Positions 37,901 to 44,680 of a DNA stretch of 64,000 nucleotides are shown here, piece after piece. This DNA is from Mucilaginibacter sp. UR6-11. GTDB lineage: Bacteria; Bacteroidota; Bacteroidia; Sphingobacteriales; Sphingobacteriaceae. A program made the position numbers and the translations under genes. The DNA is taken from NCBI RefSeq assembly GCF_020880695.1, contig NZ_JAJIWO010000008.1:124001-188000 (forward strand), written 5' to 3'. Positions within the stretch are counted from its first letter, which is position 1; each line of letters opens with the position of its first letter. A model generated the notes under the pieces. That model was not told where the DNA came from and ran no database searches. It was given only the letters and a program-made list of their open reading frames with translations.

Positions 37901-38214
37901 ACTGCTGCCTGGTCGGGATTGGTTCCCTGTTTAAAGTAAACCGTAACGCCTAAGGTACCATCATTACTGGCGGTAGAGGTCATGTAGGTCATTCCCTCCA
38001 CCCCGTTTATCGCTTCTTCTAAAGATGGGGTTACCGACCGTAAAATGGTTTCGGCGTTGGCGCCGGGATATACGGCGGTCACCAATACCGCCGGAGGGGC
38101 TATATCAGGAAAACGCTCTAAGGGCAATTTTTTCAGGCCAAGCACACCCAGTATCACCAATAGTATGGAGATAACAGTTGCCAGTACCGGCCTTTTTATA
38201 AATATTTTAAACAT
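34996..38214 (-). CDS. RND multidrug efflux pump, HAE1 family (AcrB-like)
   Basis: A 1072-residue inner-membrane transporter of usual HAE1 length. It starts MFKIFIKRPVLATVISILLV, carries the proton-relay aspartates in GIVVDDAIVVVEAVH of the fourth helix, and has the duplicated 6+6 helix layout with large periplasmic loops. The last 35 residues are unusual: a charged, His-rich tail (DKDHEDHHHHQNG) that might bind metal or simply be a linker. It pumps hydrophobic or amphipathic compounds with the adaptor and outer-membrane factor from the same operon. Confidence 0.97.
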   Translation of the reverse strand: MFKIFIKRPVLATVISILLVILGVLGLKKLPLERFPDIAPPAVLVTAVYPGANAETILRSVTPSLEEAINGVEGMTYMTSTASNDGTLGVTVYFKQGTNPDQAAVNVQNRVSQATSQLPAEVVQYGITTTKQQNSFIGAIGVYTEDPKKYDQTFIANYVQINIIPEIKRIPGVGSASIFGGIKDYSMRVWLNPSQMAAYKITPAEVMAAIQDKNLEAAPGKLGVQSKEAFEYVIKYKGKLTQPEEYQNIAIRANADGSVLHLKDVARVELGTYSYTSATHLNGHDGIIIGVIQLSGSNANEIQIAIDKLMEKASKEFPVGIKYNQFYRTKTDLDESITQVEHTLIEAFILVFIVVFIFLQDFRSTLIPAIAVPVAIIGTFFFMNLFGFSVNLLTLFALVLAIGIVVDDAIVVVEAVHAKMEHNPGLSPRAATTQAMHEITGAIISITLVMAAVFLPVSFMTGSTGIFYRQFALTMAIAILISAVNALTLSPALAALFLKNKHTADGHEAPKKGFSEKFYAGFNSSFNYMTDKYIGGVRTLIKNRWVAVSGLALVTVATVYLVNTTKSGFIPTEDQGFVAIAVSTPSGSSLDATNKTFKQAEDQLKTLPSARFVTALSGFNFLTQSSSPSAGVIFLLLKPNEQRGGVKNIDDIQNIVRGKLAGIPGGTFFVFSFPTVPGFSNVEALDVMLQDKTNGRLDKFSGIANNFIGKLMQKKEIAFAFTSYKADYPQLQLEVDDEKASQLGVNVKDILATMQAYFGTAQASDFNRFGKYYRVVVQADIADRTDPAAIDRVFVKNNKGEMVPVNTLVKLTRVFGSETASRYNLFNSIEVNAIPKPGYSSGDAIRAIQEVAKDELPTGFAYEFSGQTREEISSGGQSTIVFLMCLIFVYFLLSAQYESYILPLAVILSIPTGVFGVFVVLGLTGIENNIYVQVALIMLIGLLAKNAILIVEFAIQRRRAGRDLVASAIEAAKLRLRPIVMTSLAFVFGLFPMSIATGPSAQGNHSISIGAAGGMVSGVLLGLFIIPVLFVIFQHLQEKITGVPFALDKDHEDHHHHQNGVTIPAVPETQLV

Positions 38215-38323
38215 GATGTGTTGTGTTGTAGAATCAAGCGCCAGTATCTAAGGGTTAAGACAAAAACGTCTATCTCCAAACTATCCTGATTTCCTGATTC
38301 CCGGTTCTTGATTCTTTTAAATA

Positions 38324-39508
38324 TTAGTTTTTAGCAACCTTGTCTGCCGCTTTTTGCGGGGCTATTTTAACGCCTTCCTGTAAGTGGTCAATACCGCTTA
38401 ATACAATCTGGTCGCCTGCTTTTACGCCGTCTTTAACTAGGTAATCTGTGCCATTTTTACCTTCGATGGTGATCGGTACTTTTTTCACTTTGTTGCTATC
38501 TGCTACTGTAAATACAAATATTTTGTCCTGCATTTCAATAGTGGCAGATTCAGGCACGGTAAGCGCGTTGGCATGTAGCAAACTTAAACGGATCTTACCG
38601 GTATTGCCCGAGCGCAGCAGGCCCTGCGCGTTGGCAAAGCTGGCACGTACCGTAATGGCGCCGGTAGTTTTGTCAAACTGGCCGTCAATCATATCTATCT
38701 TACCTTTAATAGCGTATTCGGTGTTGTCAGCCAGTAATAAAGCTACCGGTGGCAGGTGGTTTATTTTGTCCCTTAAGGTTGAGCCGGCATATTGGTCTTT
38801 AAAGCCTACGAAATCTTTCTCGCCTAATGAGAAGTAAACATGAACGTTATGTACATCTGATAACTGCGTTAAAGCTTCAACATCCTGCGGCGAAACCAGG
38901 CTACCCTGTTTTTTTAGCAGACGACCCAGGTAACCGCTCACGGGCGCTTTTATTAATGTGTACCCCAGGTTGATCTGCGCGGTTGAAACATTTGCCTTTG
39001 CCGATTCGATATTGGCTTTGGCGATCTGGAAAGTGGCTTTCGCTGTTTTAAGCTGATAGTCTGAAACAACTTTGTTGGCAACAAGCGGGGTTAATTTGTC
39101 AATCTCTAGCTGTGCATTAGCTTGTGCGGCTTCTGCGGCATGCAGGCTGGCCAGTGCATTATTTAATGCGGCGCGGTAAGGCTGATCATTTATTTTAAAT
39201 AACGGCTGACCGGCTGATACCAAAGCGCCTTCGTCAACAAATACGCGGTCTAATGACCCGCCAACCTGCGGACGGATCTCAACGTTAACCGCGCCTTCAA
39301 TAGAAGCCGGATATTCCTGGTAAGTAGTTACCGAGCTGGTTTGAACAGTACCCACCGGTAATGACGGCGGCGGCGGTGCCGGCGTGGCGGCGGGCGTTGA
39401 TGAACAGCTGTTTAATAAAAGCAGCGATGCCAGTGCTAGCGCAATTGCTATAACACTATTAATTTTTTTAACAGTGTTAAATGAATAAGGAAGTGATGGA
39501 GTTGTCAT
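38324..39508 (-). CDS. RND efflux periplasmic adaptor (membrane-fusion protein)
   Basis: A 394-residue lipoprotein adaptor: lipobox LLNSC (Cys35), biotinyl-lipoyl half-motifs (VEIRPQVGGSLDRVFVDEGA; VSGYLGRLLKKQGSLVSP), an alpha-hairpin between them and beta-barrel/membrane-proximal domains after 200. It bridges the RND pump and the outer-membrane channel. Codons 10-14 (TTT AAC ACT GTT AAA on the coding strand) coincide with a perfect copy of the operator palindrome found upstream of the operon. No in-frame ATG follows before the lipoprotein signal, so the operator appears to lie inside the gene. Confidence 0.95.
   Translation of the reverse strand: MTTPSLPYSFNTVKKINSVIAIALALASLLLLNSCSSTPAATPAPPPPSLPVGTVQTSSVTTYQEYPASIEGAVNVEIRPQVGGSLDRVFVDEGALVSAGQPLFKINDQPYRAALNNALASLHAAEAAQANAQLEIDKLTPLVANKVVSDYQLKTAKATFQIAKANIESAKANVSTAQINLGYTLIKAPVSGYLGRLLKKQGSLVSPQDVEALTQLSDVHNVHVYFSLGEKDFVGFKDQYAGSTLRDKINHLPPVALLLADNTEYAIKGKIDMIDGQFDKTTGAITVRASFANAQGLLRSGNTGKIRLSLLHANALTVPESATIEMQDKIFVFTVADSNKVKKVPITIEGKNGTDYLVKDGVKAGDQIVLSGIDHLQEGVKIAPQKAADKVAKN
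39467..39481. promoter_or_regulatory. Operator palindrome inside the adaptor coding region
   Basis: TTTAACAGTGTTAAA, a perfect 15 bp dyad identical (on the other strand) to the sites near the TetR gene. It covers codons 10-14 of the adaptor gene. Binding here would block elongation or add cooperativity. Confidence 0.6.
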
Positions 39509-39547
39509 GGTGTATTTATTTTAATAGTAGATTTTGAATTTGATTAA

Positions 39548-39578
39548 TTAACACTGTTAAATAGTTTAACAATGTTAA
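39548..39578. promoter_or_regulatory. Tandem operators between TetR and adaptor genes
   Basis: Two dyads, TTAACACTGTTAA at 39548-39560 and TTAACAATGTTAA at 39566-39578, are spaced 18 bp centre to centre, 40-70 bp before the adaptor start. They match the sites upstream of the TetR gene and suggest a second repressed promoter in front of the pump genes. Confidence 0.72.
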
Positions 39579-39615
39579 TTCTGTTGTAAAAAATTTTATC
39601 CTTTTAACGATGTTG

Positions 39616-40227
39616 TTAGCCGGTTATCGACCGGATAATGCCGCTGATAGCGGTCTTTAAAACTTCGTGGTTGGTTTCATCGCTGGTACCGCGGTTAACC
39701 ATATTGATTGATATTAATCCGTGAATAACCGACCAAAACGTATAGTACTTAATACAAATCTCGTCTTCGGTTGGCACATGCGGCGCCATTATCGGCGTCA
39801 TCAGTTCAACAATTACGTCCCATATCAGGTCCATAGGCAGTTCAGATTCGGGCATCTTCTTAGCCATCTCGCAACAGCTGGTTTCAACGCCGTACATCAC
39901 CTGGTACAGTTCTTTTTCGGCAAAGGCAAAGTTCCAGTAGGCCAGCCACATGGCTTCCAGCTGTTTGGCCGGTAAGCGGTGCCTGCTTTTTGCAGCTTCC
40001 AGATCTTTAGCTAATAACAAAAACCCCTTACGGGTAAGCTCCAATAAGATAGCCCCTTTGTTTGAGAAGTATTCATAAATAATAGGCGCCGTATATTCTA
40101 TCTCGTCTGCTATCTTACGCATACTTAAGGCATCCCATCCCCCCTCTTTTACAATCTTCAAAGAAGCATCCAGTATATTGCAACGGGTTTCTTCTTTTAA
40201 ACGTAATATCCTGTCTTTACTTGCCAT
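39616..40227 (-). CDS. TetR-family transcriptional regulator of the efflux operon
   Basis: A 203-residue regulator with an N-terminal TetR helix-turn-helix (about residues 12-62: ILDASLKIVKEGGWDALSMR, EYTAPIIYEYFSNKGAILLE) and a ligand-binding C-terminal domain. It is the first gene of the TetR-adaptor-RND-outer-membrane factor series, all leftward. Palindromes of one type occur upstream of it, between it and the adaptor, and inside the adaptor, which argues for autorepression and repression of the pump. Confidence 0.93.
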   Translation of the reverse strand: MASKDRILRLKEETRCNILDASLKIVKEGGWDALSMRKIADEIEYTAPIIYEYFSNKGAILLELTRKGFLLLAKDLEAAKSRHRLPAKQLEAMWLAYWNFAFAEKELYQVMYGVETSCCEMAKKMPESELPMDLIWDVIVELMTPIMAPHVPTEDEICIKYYTFWSVIHGLISINMVNRGTSDETNHEVLKTAISGIIRSITG

Positions 40228-40240
40228 GCTGTTTTGGGCA

Positions 40241-40339
40241 TTAATTTATTTAACACTGTTAAACGGTACAAATGTATAACGCTTTTTTTAATAGCGTATC
40301 ATTTATTTGTCATGAATTTAACAGTGTTAAATAAATTAA
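40241..40339. promoter_or_regulatory. Paired operator region upstream of the TetR gene
   Basis: A perfect 23 bp inverted repeat: 40241-40263 and 40317-40339. Each arm contains a 15 bp dyad, TTTAACACTGTTAAA (40249-40263) and TTTAACAGTGTTAAA (40317-40331), 68 bp apart. The proximal dyad ends 22 bp before the TetR start codon. The spacing would allow looping or independent binding of two TetR dimers. The rest of 40340-40483 shows only a short A+T-rich interspersed repeat. Confidence 0.8.
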
Positions 40340-40483
40340 TGAGTGTATTAGCGAATGAGTGATGGAGTGAATGGTTTTTAGCGCCTAAACAACCTAATCA
40401 CTAATTAACTAATCTCTAATCACTACACTTTCAAAGAACAAATTATATATATCGATACGCTCGTCAGCGTCTGTAATGTTTAG

Positions 40484-41404
40484 TTAATTAAAGGTTTGCC
40501 TGAACTCCAGGGGCGAAAGCCCGGTCTTGGCCTTGAACAAACGACTGAAAGACTGCGGGTGATCAAAACCCAACTCGTAGGAGATCTCGCTTACAGACAG
40601 CTCCGTGGTCGAGATCTTTTCTTTGGCCTTCTCCAGCATTTTGTCCTGGATATGCTGTTGTGTATTGCGCCCGGTGAGTGTTTTAAGTAATCCGCTTAAA
40701 TAGTTGGGCGATATATTTAATTTTTCGGCTACATACTGTACACTGGGCGAGCCGTGCGCCAACAGATCCCTGCCGTTAAAATAGCCGTTCAGCAAATCCT
40801 CCAACCGGTCAAGCATTTGGTTATTCTCGATCCTACGGCTAAGGAACTGGCGGTTGTAAAACCTGTCAGAATAATTCAACAGCGTTTCTATATGCGATAT
40901 AATGATATCCTGGCTAAACCTGTCCATGTTGGCATTATACTCCGCCTGGATATTCTGTATGATACTGATCATTATCGCCTCCTCTTTTTCGGTTAATGCC
41001 AGCGCCTCATTTACGGCATAATCAAAGTACTCGTACCGCCTTATTATCTTGGCCAACGGCGTTTTCCATAAAAAATCAGGATGTATATAAAGCCCCCACC
41101 CGGTAGTTTTATTTGCTTCGTCATACCTTGCCGGCGGACCAAATACCTGCCCCGGCGCCATAAAATACATAATACCGCCCTGGGTTTGATACTGCTGCTG
41201 CCCGTACCTGAAACCACTGCCACTGTGCCGCTTTAAGGTGATACAATAAAAATCGATCGTGCGGCTAACCGGCGGATCTGTCATTACCCATCTTACATCG
41301 GCCATGTTAATAACGCTGACTAACGGATGCTCCGGCCTGGGCAAACCGGCTAAATGATGATATTCATCAATCGTGCGGATGCGGTATGGTTCTGTTGCTG
41401 ACAT
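40484..41404 (-). CDS. AraC-family transcriptional regulator
   Basis: A 306-residue protein if started at ATG 41404 (MSATEPYRIRTIDEYHH); the open frame reaches 41428, eight codons further. The C-terminal AraC DNA-binding domain has two helix-turn-helices (about 205-300; VAEKLNISPNYLSGLLKTLT and SVSEISYELGFDHPQSFSRL). The N-terminal half, with LGLPxPEHPL-type sequence (LAGLPRPEHPLVSVINMADV), is the cupin-like sensor common to Bacteroidota AraC proteins. It may control the neighbouring efflux genes or an unlinked target; no binding site was identified. Confidence 0.92.
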   Translation of the reverse strand: MSATEPYRIRTIDEYHHLAGLPRPEHPLVSVINMADVRWVMTDPPVSRTIDFYCITLKRHSGSGFRYGQQQYQTQGGIMYFMAPGQVFGPPARYDEANKTTGWGLYIHPDFLWKTPLAKIIRRYEYFDYAVNEALALTEKEEAIMISIIQNIQAEYNANMDRFSQDIIISHIETLLNYSDRFYNRQFLSRRIENNQMLDRLEDLLNGYFNGRDLLAHGSPSVQYVAEKLNISPNYLSGLLKTLTGRNTQQHIQDKMLEKAKEKISTTELSVSEISYELGFDHPQSFSRLFKAKTGLSPLEFRQTFN

Positions 41405-41551
41405 AGGTGATTTTTTACTGATGTGCAATTACTTTTTTAACAATACAAATGTAGGGGCATTAATCAAAATAAAATTAACCGGATACACGCAAGTTGTAAC
41501 CAAATCTAAGAATGATGATGGTGGATACTGTACCGTGAGTATAAAGCAGTT

Positions 41552-41708
41552 TGTCATTTCGAACCGAGGTACGAGGGAGAACTTCTCTCTTGAGCGATAG
41601 CGAAAAAATCTTATAAAAGCGATTATATACAAGCGATCCGCAGCATGGAGTTTAAGATTTCTCGTCGCTCCTCGCGCTATTGCCCGCCCCTGGCTCGCTC
41701 GAAATGAC
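41552..41708. repeat. Interspersed inverted-repeat element (TCATTTCGA type)
   Basis: TGTCATTTCGA at its left end is repeated inverted as TCGAAATGACA at 41698-41708, with degenerate internal inverted segments (GAGAACTTCTCTC, GATTTCTCG). Elements ending in this motif are frequent in intergenic regions of Bacteroidota. It is non-coding; a 126-codon frame across it is judged spurious. Confidence 0.65.
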
Positions 41709-41717
41709 AGCGTGATT

Positions 41718-41802
41718 TGGGCGTACCCCTGCGGGCCGGGCTGTCCATTCATACGCCTGCAGGCCTTAAGCGCGATGGCCGGTATCCATTTCCATCCCTT
41801 AC
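41718..41802 (+). repeat. Interspersed repeat, copy 1 of 3
   Basis: About 85 bp containing GCGGGCCGGGCTGTCC, GCCTGCAGGCCTTAAGCGCG and GGCCGGTATCCATTTCC. Similar segments occur inverted at 42774-42857 and directly at 48571-48646. Copies 1 and 2 flank a membrane-protein gene. Confidence 0.7.
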
Positions 41803-41814
41803 GCGGCATTGCAG

Positions 41815-42219
41815 CTACAGACCCGAAGCATTCCCAATTGATATGTAAGCCATAAAATCGTTCTTGTCACCACCGTTATAAAAACCATACATTACGAAAG
41901 CAATTGTTATGACGCACATAGCTACGGTGTATCTTTCAGAAAATTTGTACCGCCATATAGGGCATATCTTACTAAATAGACTAACTATCATAATTGATAT
42001 AAAAGCGAAAATATACCTTATGAAATAAATTATTGATATCCCTATTACTAAAAACGAAAGCCAAAAAACAAAAGAGTTTATTCTTGATTTCAATTCAAAA
42101 AACAAGAGTAAGCCATTTACGCATAACCAGTTAAACCCACAAAAAATTAGAGGTATAATGAAAAACATAACTATAGCATAAACTACTATACGCAAAGCAT
42201 CGGAAACACTTGTTTTCAT
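41815..42219 (-). CDS. Hypothetical membrane protein
   Basis: Started at ATG 42219 (MKTSVSDALRIVVYAIVMFF), the product has 134 residues; the open frame begins ten codons earlier. Three to four hydrophobic segments are visible (VVYAIVMFFIIPLIFCGF; FWLSFLVIGISIIYFIRYIF; FAFISIMIVSLF; VAMCVITIAFVMYGFY). I recognise no family. It has lower G+C than its neighbours and lies between inverted copies of an interspersed repeat, which hints at insertion of a foreign segment. Confidence 0.55.
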   Translation of the reverse strand: MKTSVSDALRIVVYAIVMFFIIPLIFCGFNWLCVNGLLLFFELKSRINSFVFWLSFLVIGISIIYFIRYIFAFISIMIVSLFSKICPIWRYKFSERYTVAMCVITIAFVMYGFYNGGDKNDFMAYISIGNASGL

Positions 42220-42307
42220 ACTATGATAATTTAGGTCAATAAAAATCAACTCGTTAAGCGGCTTAAATATATCAATAACTTATGTTTTTTAGTCTATTTA
42301 GGTTATT

Positions 42308-42487
42308 TTAAGACAACGGCACTAATTCTAAATCGTCATCTCCTTCGTCCTTTTTCTCTTTTTTGGGATTGTAATTAAGTGCTGTTTTTAATTTGATGTT
42401 GAAATCAGATAACTCCTCGATTTTTATCCTGCTGTCCGAAGTTTGCAAAACTTCGGACCGTGTATGCTTGTAGTCTGCGACTACCCC
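42308..42487 (-). pseudogene. Possible gene remnant (C-terminal fragment)
   Basis: A leftward frame without start codon ends at 42308. It reads ...RIKIEELSDFNIKLKTALNY followed by a lysine/aspartate-rich tail ending LELVPLS, which looks like a real C-terminus. Upstream, the frame runs into a palindromic repeat (42434-42458 and 42489-42590). It may be what is left of a gene cut by repeat insertion. The family is not recognised. Confidence 0.3.
42434..42458. repeat. Perfect hairpin
   Basis: GTCCGAAGTTT and AAACTTCGGAC, 11 bp arms with loop GCA. It has no T-tract and is probably part of a repeat element rather than a terminator. Confidence 0.6.
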
Positions 42488-42488
42488 C

Positions 42489-42590
42489 GCTACCGCAAGC
42501 GTCCCGCTTGTGGTGCATCATACAGGTAGAAGATAGGCAAGCAAAGCGTTAACCTATCACCGTACCACAAGCGGGGACGCTTGCGGTAGC
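42489..42590. repeat. ~100 bp palindromic (MITE- or REP-like) element
   Basis: The arms GCTACCGCAAGCGTCCCGCT.. (42489-42513) and ..AGCGGGGACGCTTGCGGTAGC (42565-42590) are inverted complements with one extra base. A nested pair GATAGG/CCTATC lies inside. The whole can fold into one long hairpin. No protein is supported. Confidence 0.7.
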
Positions 42591-42684
42591 TTTTGAATAA
42601 ATAACATACCCACACAGGAATGACACACCCCTTCGCCGCTCTCAGGAGGGGAATCGCACGAGGGTGCCGCGCAGATGGCTGTCG

Positions 42685-42712
42685 GTGGAGACGCAAAATA
42701 TTGCGTCTCCAC
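42685..42712. repeat. Perfect 12 bp stem-loop
   Basis: GTGGAGACGCAA and TTGCGTCTCCAC flank loop AATA. It sits within the repeat-rich gap 42250-43025, which otherwise contains only other repeats and an 18 bp palindrome ATCCGATAGCTATCGGAT at 42942-42959. Confidence 0.7.
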
Positions 42713-42773
42713 GGCACGGTAATTCATCAATCCTACGAATCATGGTTCAGACAAATGGCCAGTCGCGCCGGCC

Positions 42774-42857
42774 TGCGTTAGGGATGGAAATGGATACCGG
42801 CCCCGCGCCTAATGCCTGGTGCGCGTATGAATGAACAGCCCGGGCCGGAGGCAACGC
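42774..42857 (-). repeat. Interspersed repeat, copy 2 of 3 (inverted)
   Basis: Inverted relative to copy 1: GGGATGGAAATGGATACCGG, GCGCGTATGAATG, ACAGCCCGGGCCGG. Most bases of the 41718-41802 segment are matched. Confidence 0.7.
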
Positions 42858-43025
42858 ACGTGTTAGTGATTAGAGATTGGTTGATTAGAGATTAGTCTTG
42901 TCGCTTGTTAAACCCCTCCTACACCCTCCCCGGGGGGAAGGATCCGATAGCTATCGGATTGCACGGGCCGGGGCTCTTTGTTCTTGTCCGCTACTGTCCG
43001 CTAGTAACACCATTACCGTAAAAAC

Positions 43026-43060
43026 AAAAAGCCCGGGATCTTCCGGCCCGGGGCTTTTAT
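43026..43060 (-). terminator. Terminator of the VOC-family gene
   Basis: AAAAGCCCGGG pairs with CCCGGGGCTTTT with one bulged base. It lies 41 bp past the stop codon of the leftward gene at 43101 and is followed on that strand by TTTTTG. Confidence 0.8.
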
Positions 43061-43100
43061 TGCGGGTAGCCTGTCGGACTAACCCCCGAACGGCTATTGG

Positions 43101-43514
43101 TTAACCCACGTGCTCGGGCATGCCGTTGGGGTCCATCCATACATATTCCCAGTGGTGGCCGTCAAGGTCGGCAAAGCTGTGCTGGTACATAAAGCCGTAG
43201 TCGGTAGCCGGGTTGGGTATGGTTGCGCCTGCTGCTTCTGCTTTGGCTACCATTTCGTTAACGGCATCCTTACTGTCGGCCGAGATGCAGATAGAGCACT
43301 CTACGGATTTGTGGGCATCAATAATTTCTTTTTCAGTAAACGTCTGAAAGAAAGGCCGCGTAAGCAGCATGATGTAAATGGTATCGCTGATGACCATGCA
43401 GGTTGCTTTGTCGTTGGTAAATTTGGGGTTAAACGTATAACCCAATTTGGTAAAAAATTCTACAGATTTGTTAAGATCGTTTACCGCCAGGTTTAAAAAA
43501 ATTTGAGTTGCCAT
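43101..43514 (-). CDS. VOC-family (glyoxalase/bleomycin-resistance-like) protein
   Basis: A 137-residue protein with two beta-alpha-beta-beta-beta modules: IFLNLAVNDLNKSVEFFTKL GYTF near the start and a second with SADSKDAVNEMVAKAEAAGA and a final FADLDGHHWEYVWMDP. The family contains glyoxalases, dioxygenases and antibiotic-binding proteins; the FADLDGHHWE pattern is seen in many uncharacterised 'extradiol dioxygenase' annotations. Metal ligands are partly absent, so activity is uncertain. It is isolated between repeat regions, with its own terminator. Confidence 0.85.
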   Translation of the reverse strand: MATQIFLNLAVNDLNKSVEFFTKLGYTFNPKFTNDKATCMVISDTIYIMLLTRPFFQTFTEKEIIDAHKSVECSICISADSKDAVNEMVAKAEAAGATIPNPATDYGFMYQHSFADLDGHHWEYVWMDPNGMPEHVG

Positions 43515-43705
43515 AAGTTTTTTTCTGATTTAGTTTAGCCAAAGATACAGTTAGGTTACTTACGCGTAAATGTGCAAAAAGGACAATTTAAGGGGGTGAT
43601 CAGGACTTATGGCTCATTGAATCCGGCTCCCGCTCATTTTGTTGGTGACAACACCAACAAAGGCGGCGGAATGCAGATCCATCCGGGATCTCATTAGCAA
43701 GCCGT

Positions 43706-43886
43706 CAGCCGAAAAGCTTCGGGCGAAAACAGGTAAAACAAGCCGGGCCGCGCGGCGGCAAGGGCATTGGTAATTTTGCCTGGAGCTGTAGCCCGGCGCG
43801 ACAAAGGCGGCAAAAGGACCGGGCCCTTCAGGTTTTACCTGTTTTGCCGCGCAAAGGCCCTGCGCGCCAAAGAAGCCTATCGGCTG
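43706..43886. repeat. Structured block B, copy 1
   Basis: Bounded by CAGCCGA and TCGGCTG; inside, AAAACAGGTAAAAC (43726-43739) pairs with GTTTTACCTGTTTT (43832-43845). The core is GC-rich. The nested stems suggest a folded RNA or a transposable palindromic element. Confidence 0.65.
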
Positions 43887-44112
43887 CCTTGATGTATCCA
43901 CTTATTGTTTGTTTTTAATGGTGTGGATGAGATCGCTACGCTAAGTTTTGGTTACTTTGTATCAAGACAAAGTAACAGCCCTAGCGGCAATTGAGCGCCG
44001 GCGCGCGTTCAAAACGTCCGAAGTCCGCACGAATCATTTTGTTGGTGACAACACCAACAAAGGCGGACACACGGATAATGCAAATCAATCCGGAGTCTTG
44101 TTAGCGGGCCGT

Positions 44113-44292
44113 CAGCCGAAAAGCTTCGGGCGAAAACAGGTAAAACAAGCCGGGCCGTGCGGCGGCAAGGGCATTGGTAATTTTGCCTGGAGCTGTAGCC
44201 CGGCGCGACAAAGGCGGCAAAAGGACCGGGCCCTTCAGGTTTTACCTGTTTTGTGCGCAAAGGCCCTGTGCGCCAAAGAAGCCTATCGGCTG
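44113..44292. repeat. Structured block B, copy 2
   Basis: The same boundary and internal inverted repeats as copy 1, with scattered substitutions, including CCGCGCGG changed to CCGTGCGG in the apical part. Confidence 0.65.
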
Positions 44293-44634
44293 ACTTGATG
44301 TTTGGTTACTTTGTATCAAGACAAAGTAACAGCCCTAGCGGCAATTGAGTGCCGGCGCGCGTTCAAAACATCCAAAGTCCGACAACACTCATTTGTTGGG
44401 ATAATACACAACAAAAGCGGGCACACGGCTACATCGGTTAATTTTCAGGTGATCCACATTACTGATCCACTCCTCAAAAAAGGGCAAAAACAAGCCATTT
44501 TTCAATTAATTGATTATCAATTAATTATGAAGTATTTATACTTAATGATCCTGACTTATAATGCTGATCCGAAGTGATCCGCTTTATTTGCCAAATAGCT
44601 GATAATTAAATAATTAACGATTTTAGGTGATCCG

Positions 44635-44662
44635 GGTGATCCACATTTTTAAGTGGATCACC
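44635..44662 (-). terminator. Hairpin downstream of the lipocalin gene
   Basis: GGTGATCCAC and GTGGATCACC (10 bp, perfect) enclose an A+T loop, 18 bp past the leftward lipocalin stop. Another A+T dyad (AATTAATTGA / TCAATTAATT) lies at 44504-44526. The first is a likely terminator, though without a strong T-tract. Confidence 0.55.
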
Positions 44663-44680
44663 TAACACGGAAACGCGCCT

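Larger units (their letters stand above)
43635..44420 (+). repeat. Tandem array of composite structured repeats
   Basis: Three modules alternate. A is a hairpin segment (GTTGGTG-ACAA-CACCAAC) at 43635, 44035 and, degenerate, 44390. B is a ~180 bp palindromic block at 43706-43886 and 44113-44292. C is a 78 bp segment at 43950-44027 and 44304-44381 that opens with the hairpin GTTACTTTGT-ATCAAG-ACAAAGTAAC. The order is A-B-C-A-B-C-A', with a period of about 355-400 bp and roughly 90% identity between B copies. Reading frames across it are unstable and look spurious. Confidence 0.8.

Noticed and set aside
41429..41809. 126-codon leftward frame
   Set aside because: It runs across two interspersed repeats (TCATTTCGA and GCCGGTATCC types) and shows no domain; it is an artefact of repeat sequence.
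42490..42717. 75-codon leftward frame
   Set aside because: It covers a 100 bp palindrome and a second hairpin; composition follows the repeats and not a protein.
43635..44420. Possible CRISPR array
   Set aside because: The repeats are long (78-180 bp), spaced about 355-400 bp and mutually diverged; there are no uniform spacers and no cas genes.
43614..44577. Several frames of 83-116 codons on both strands
   Set aside because: They lie entirely in the tandem repeat array and change length with each copy; overlapping opposite-strand frames are typical of structured GC-rich repeats.
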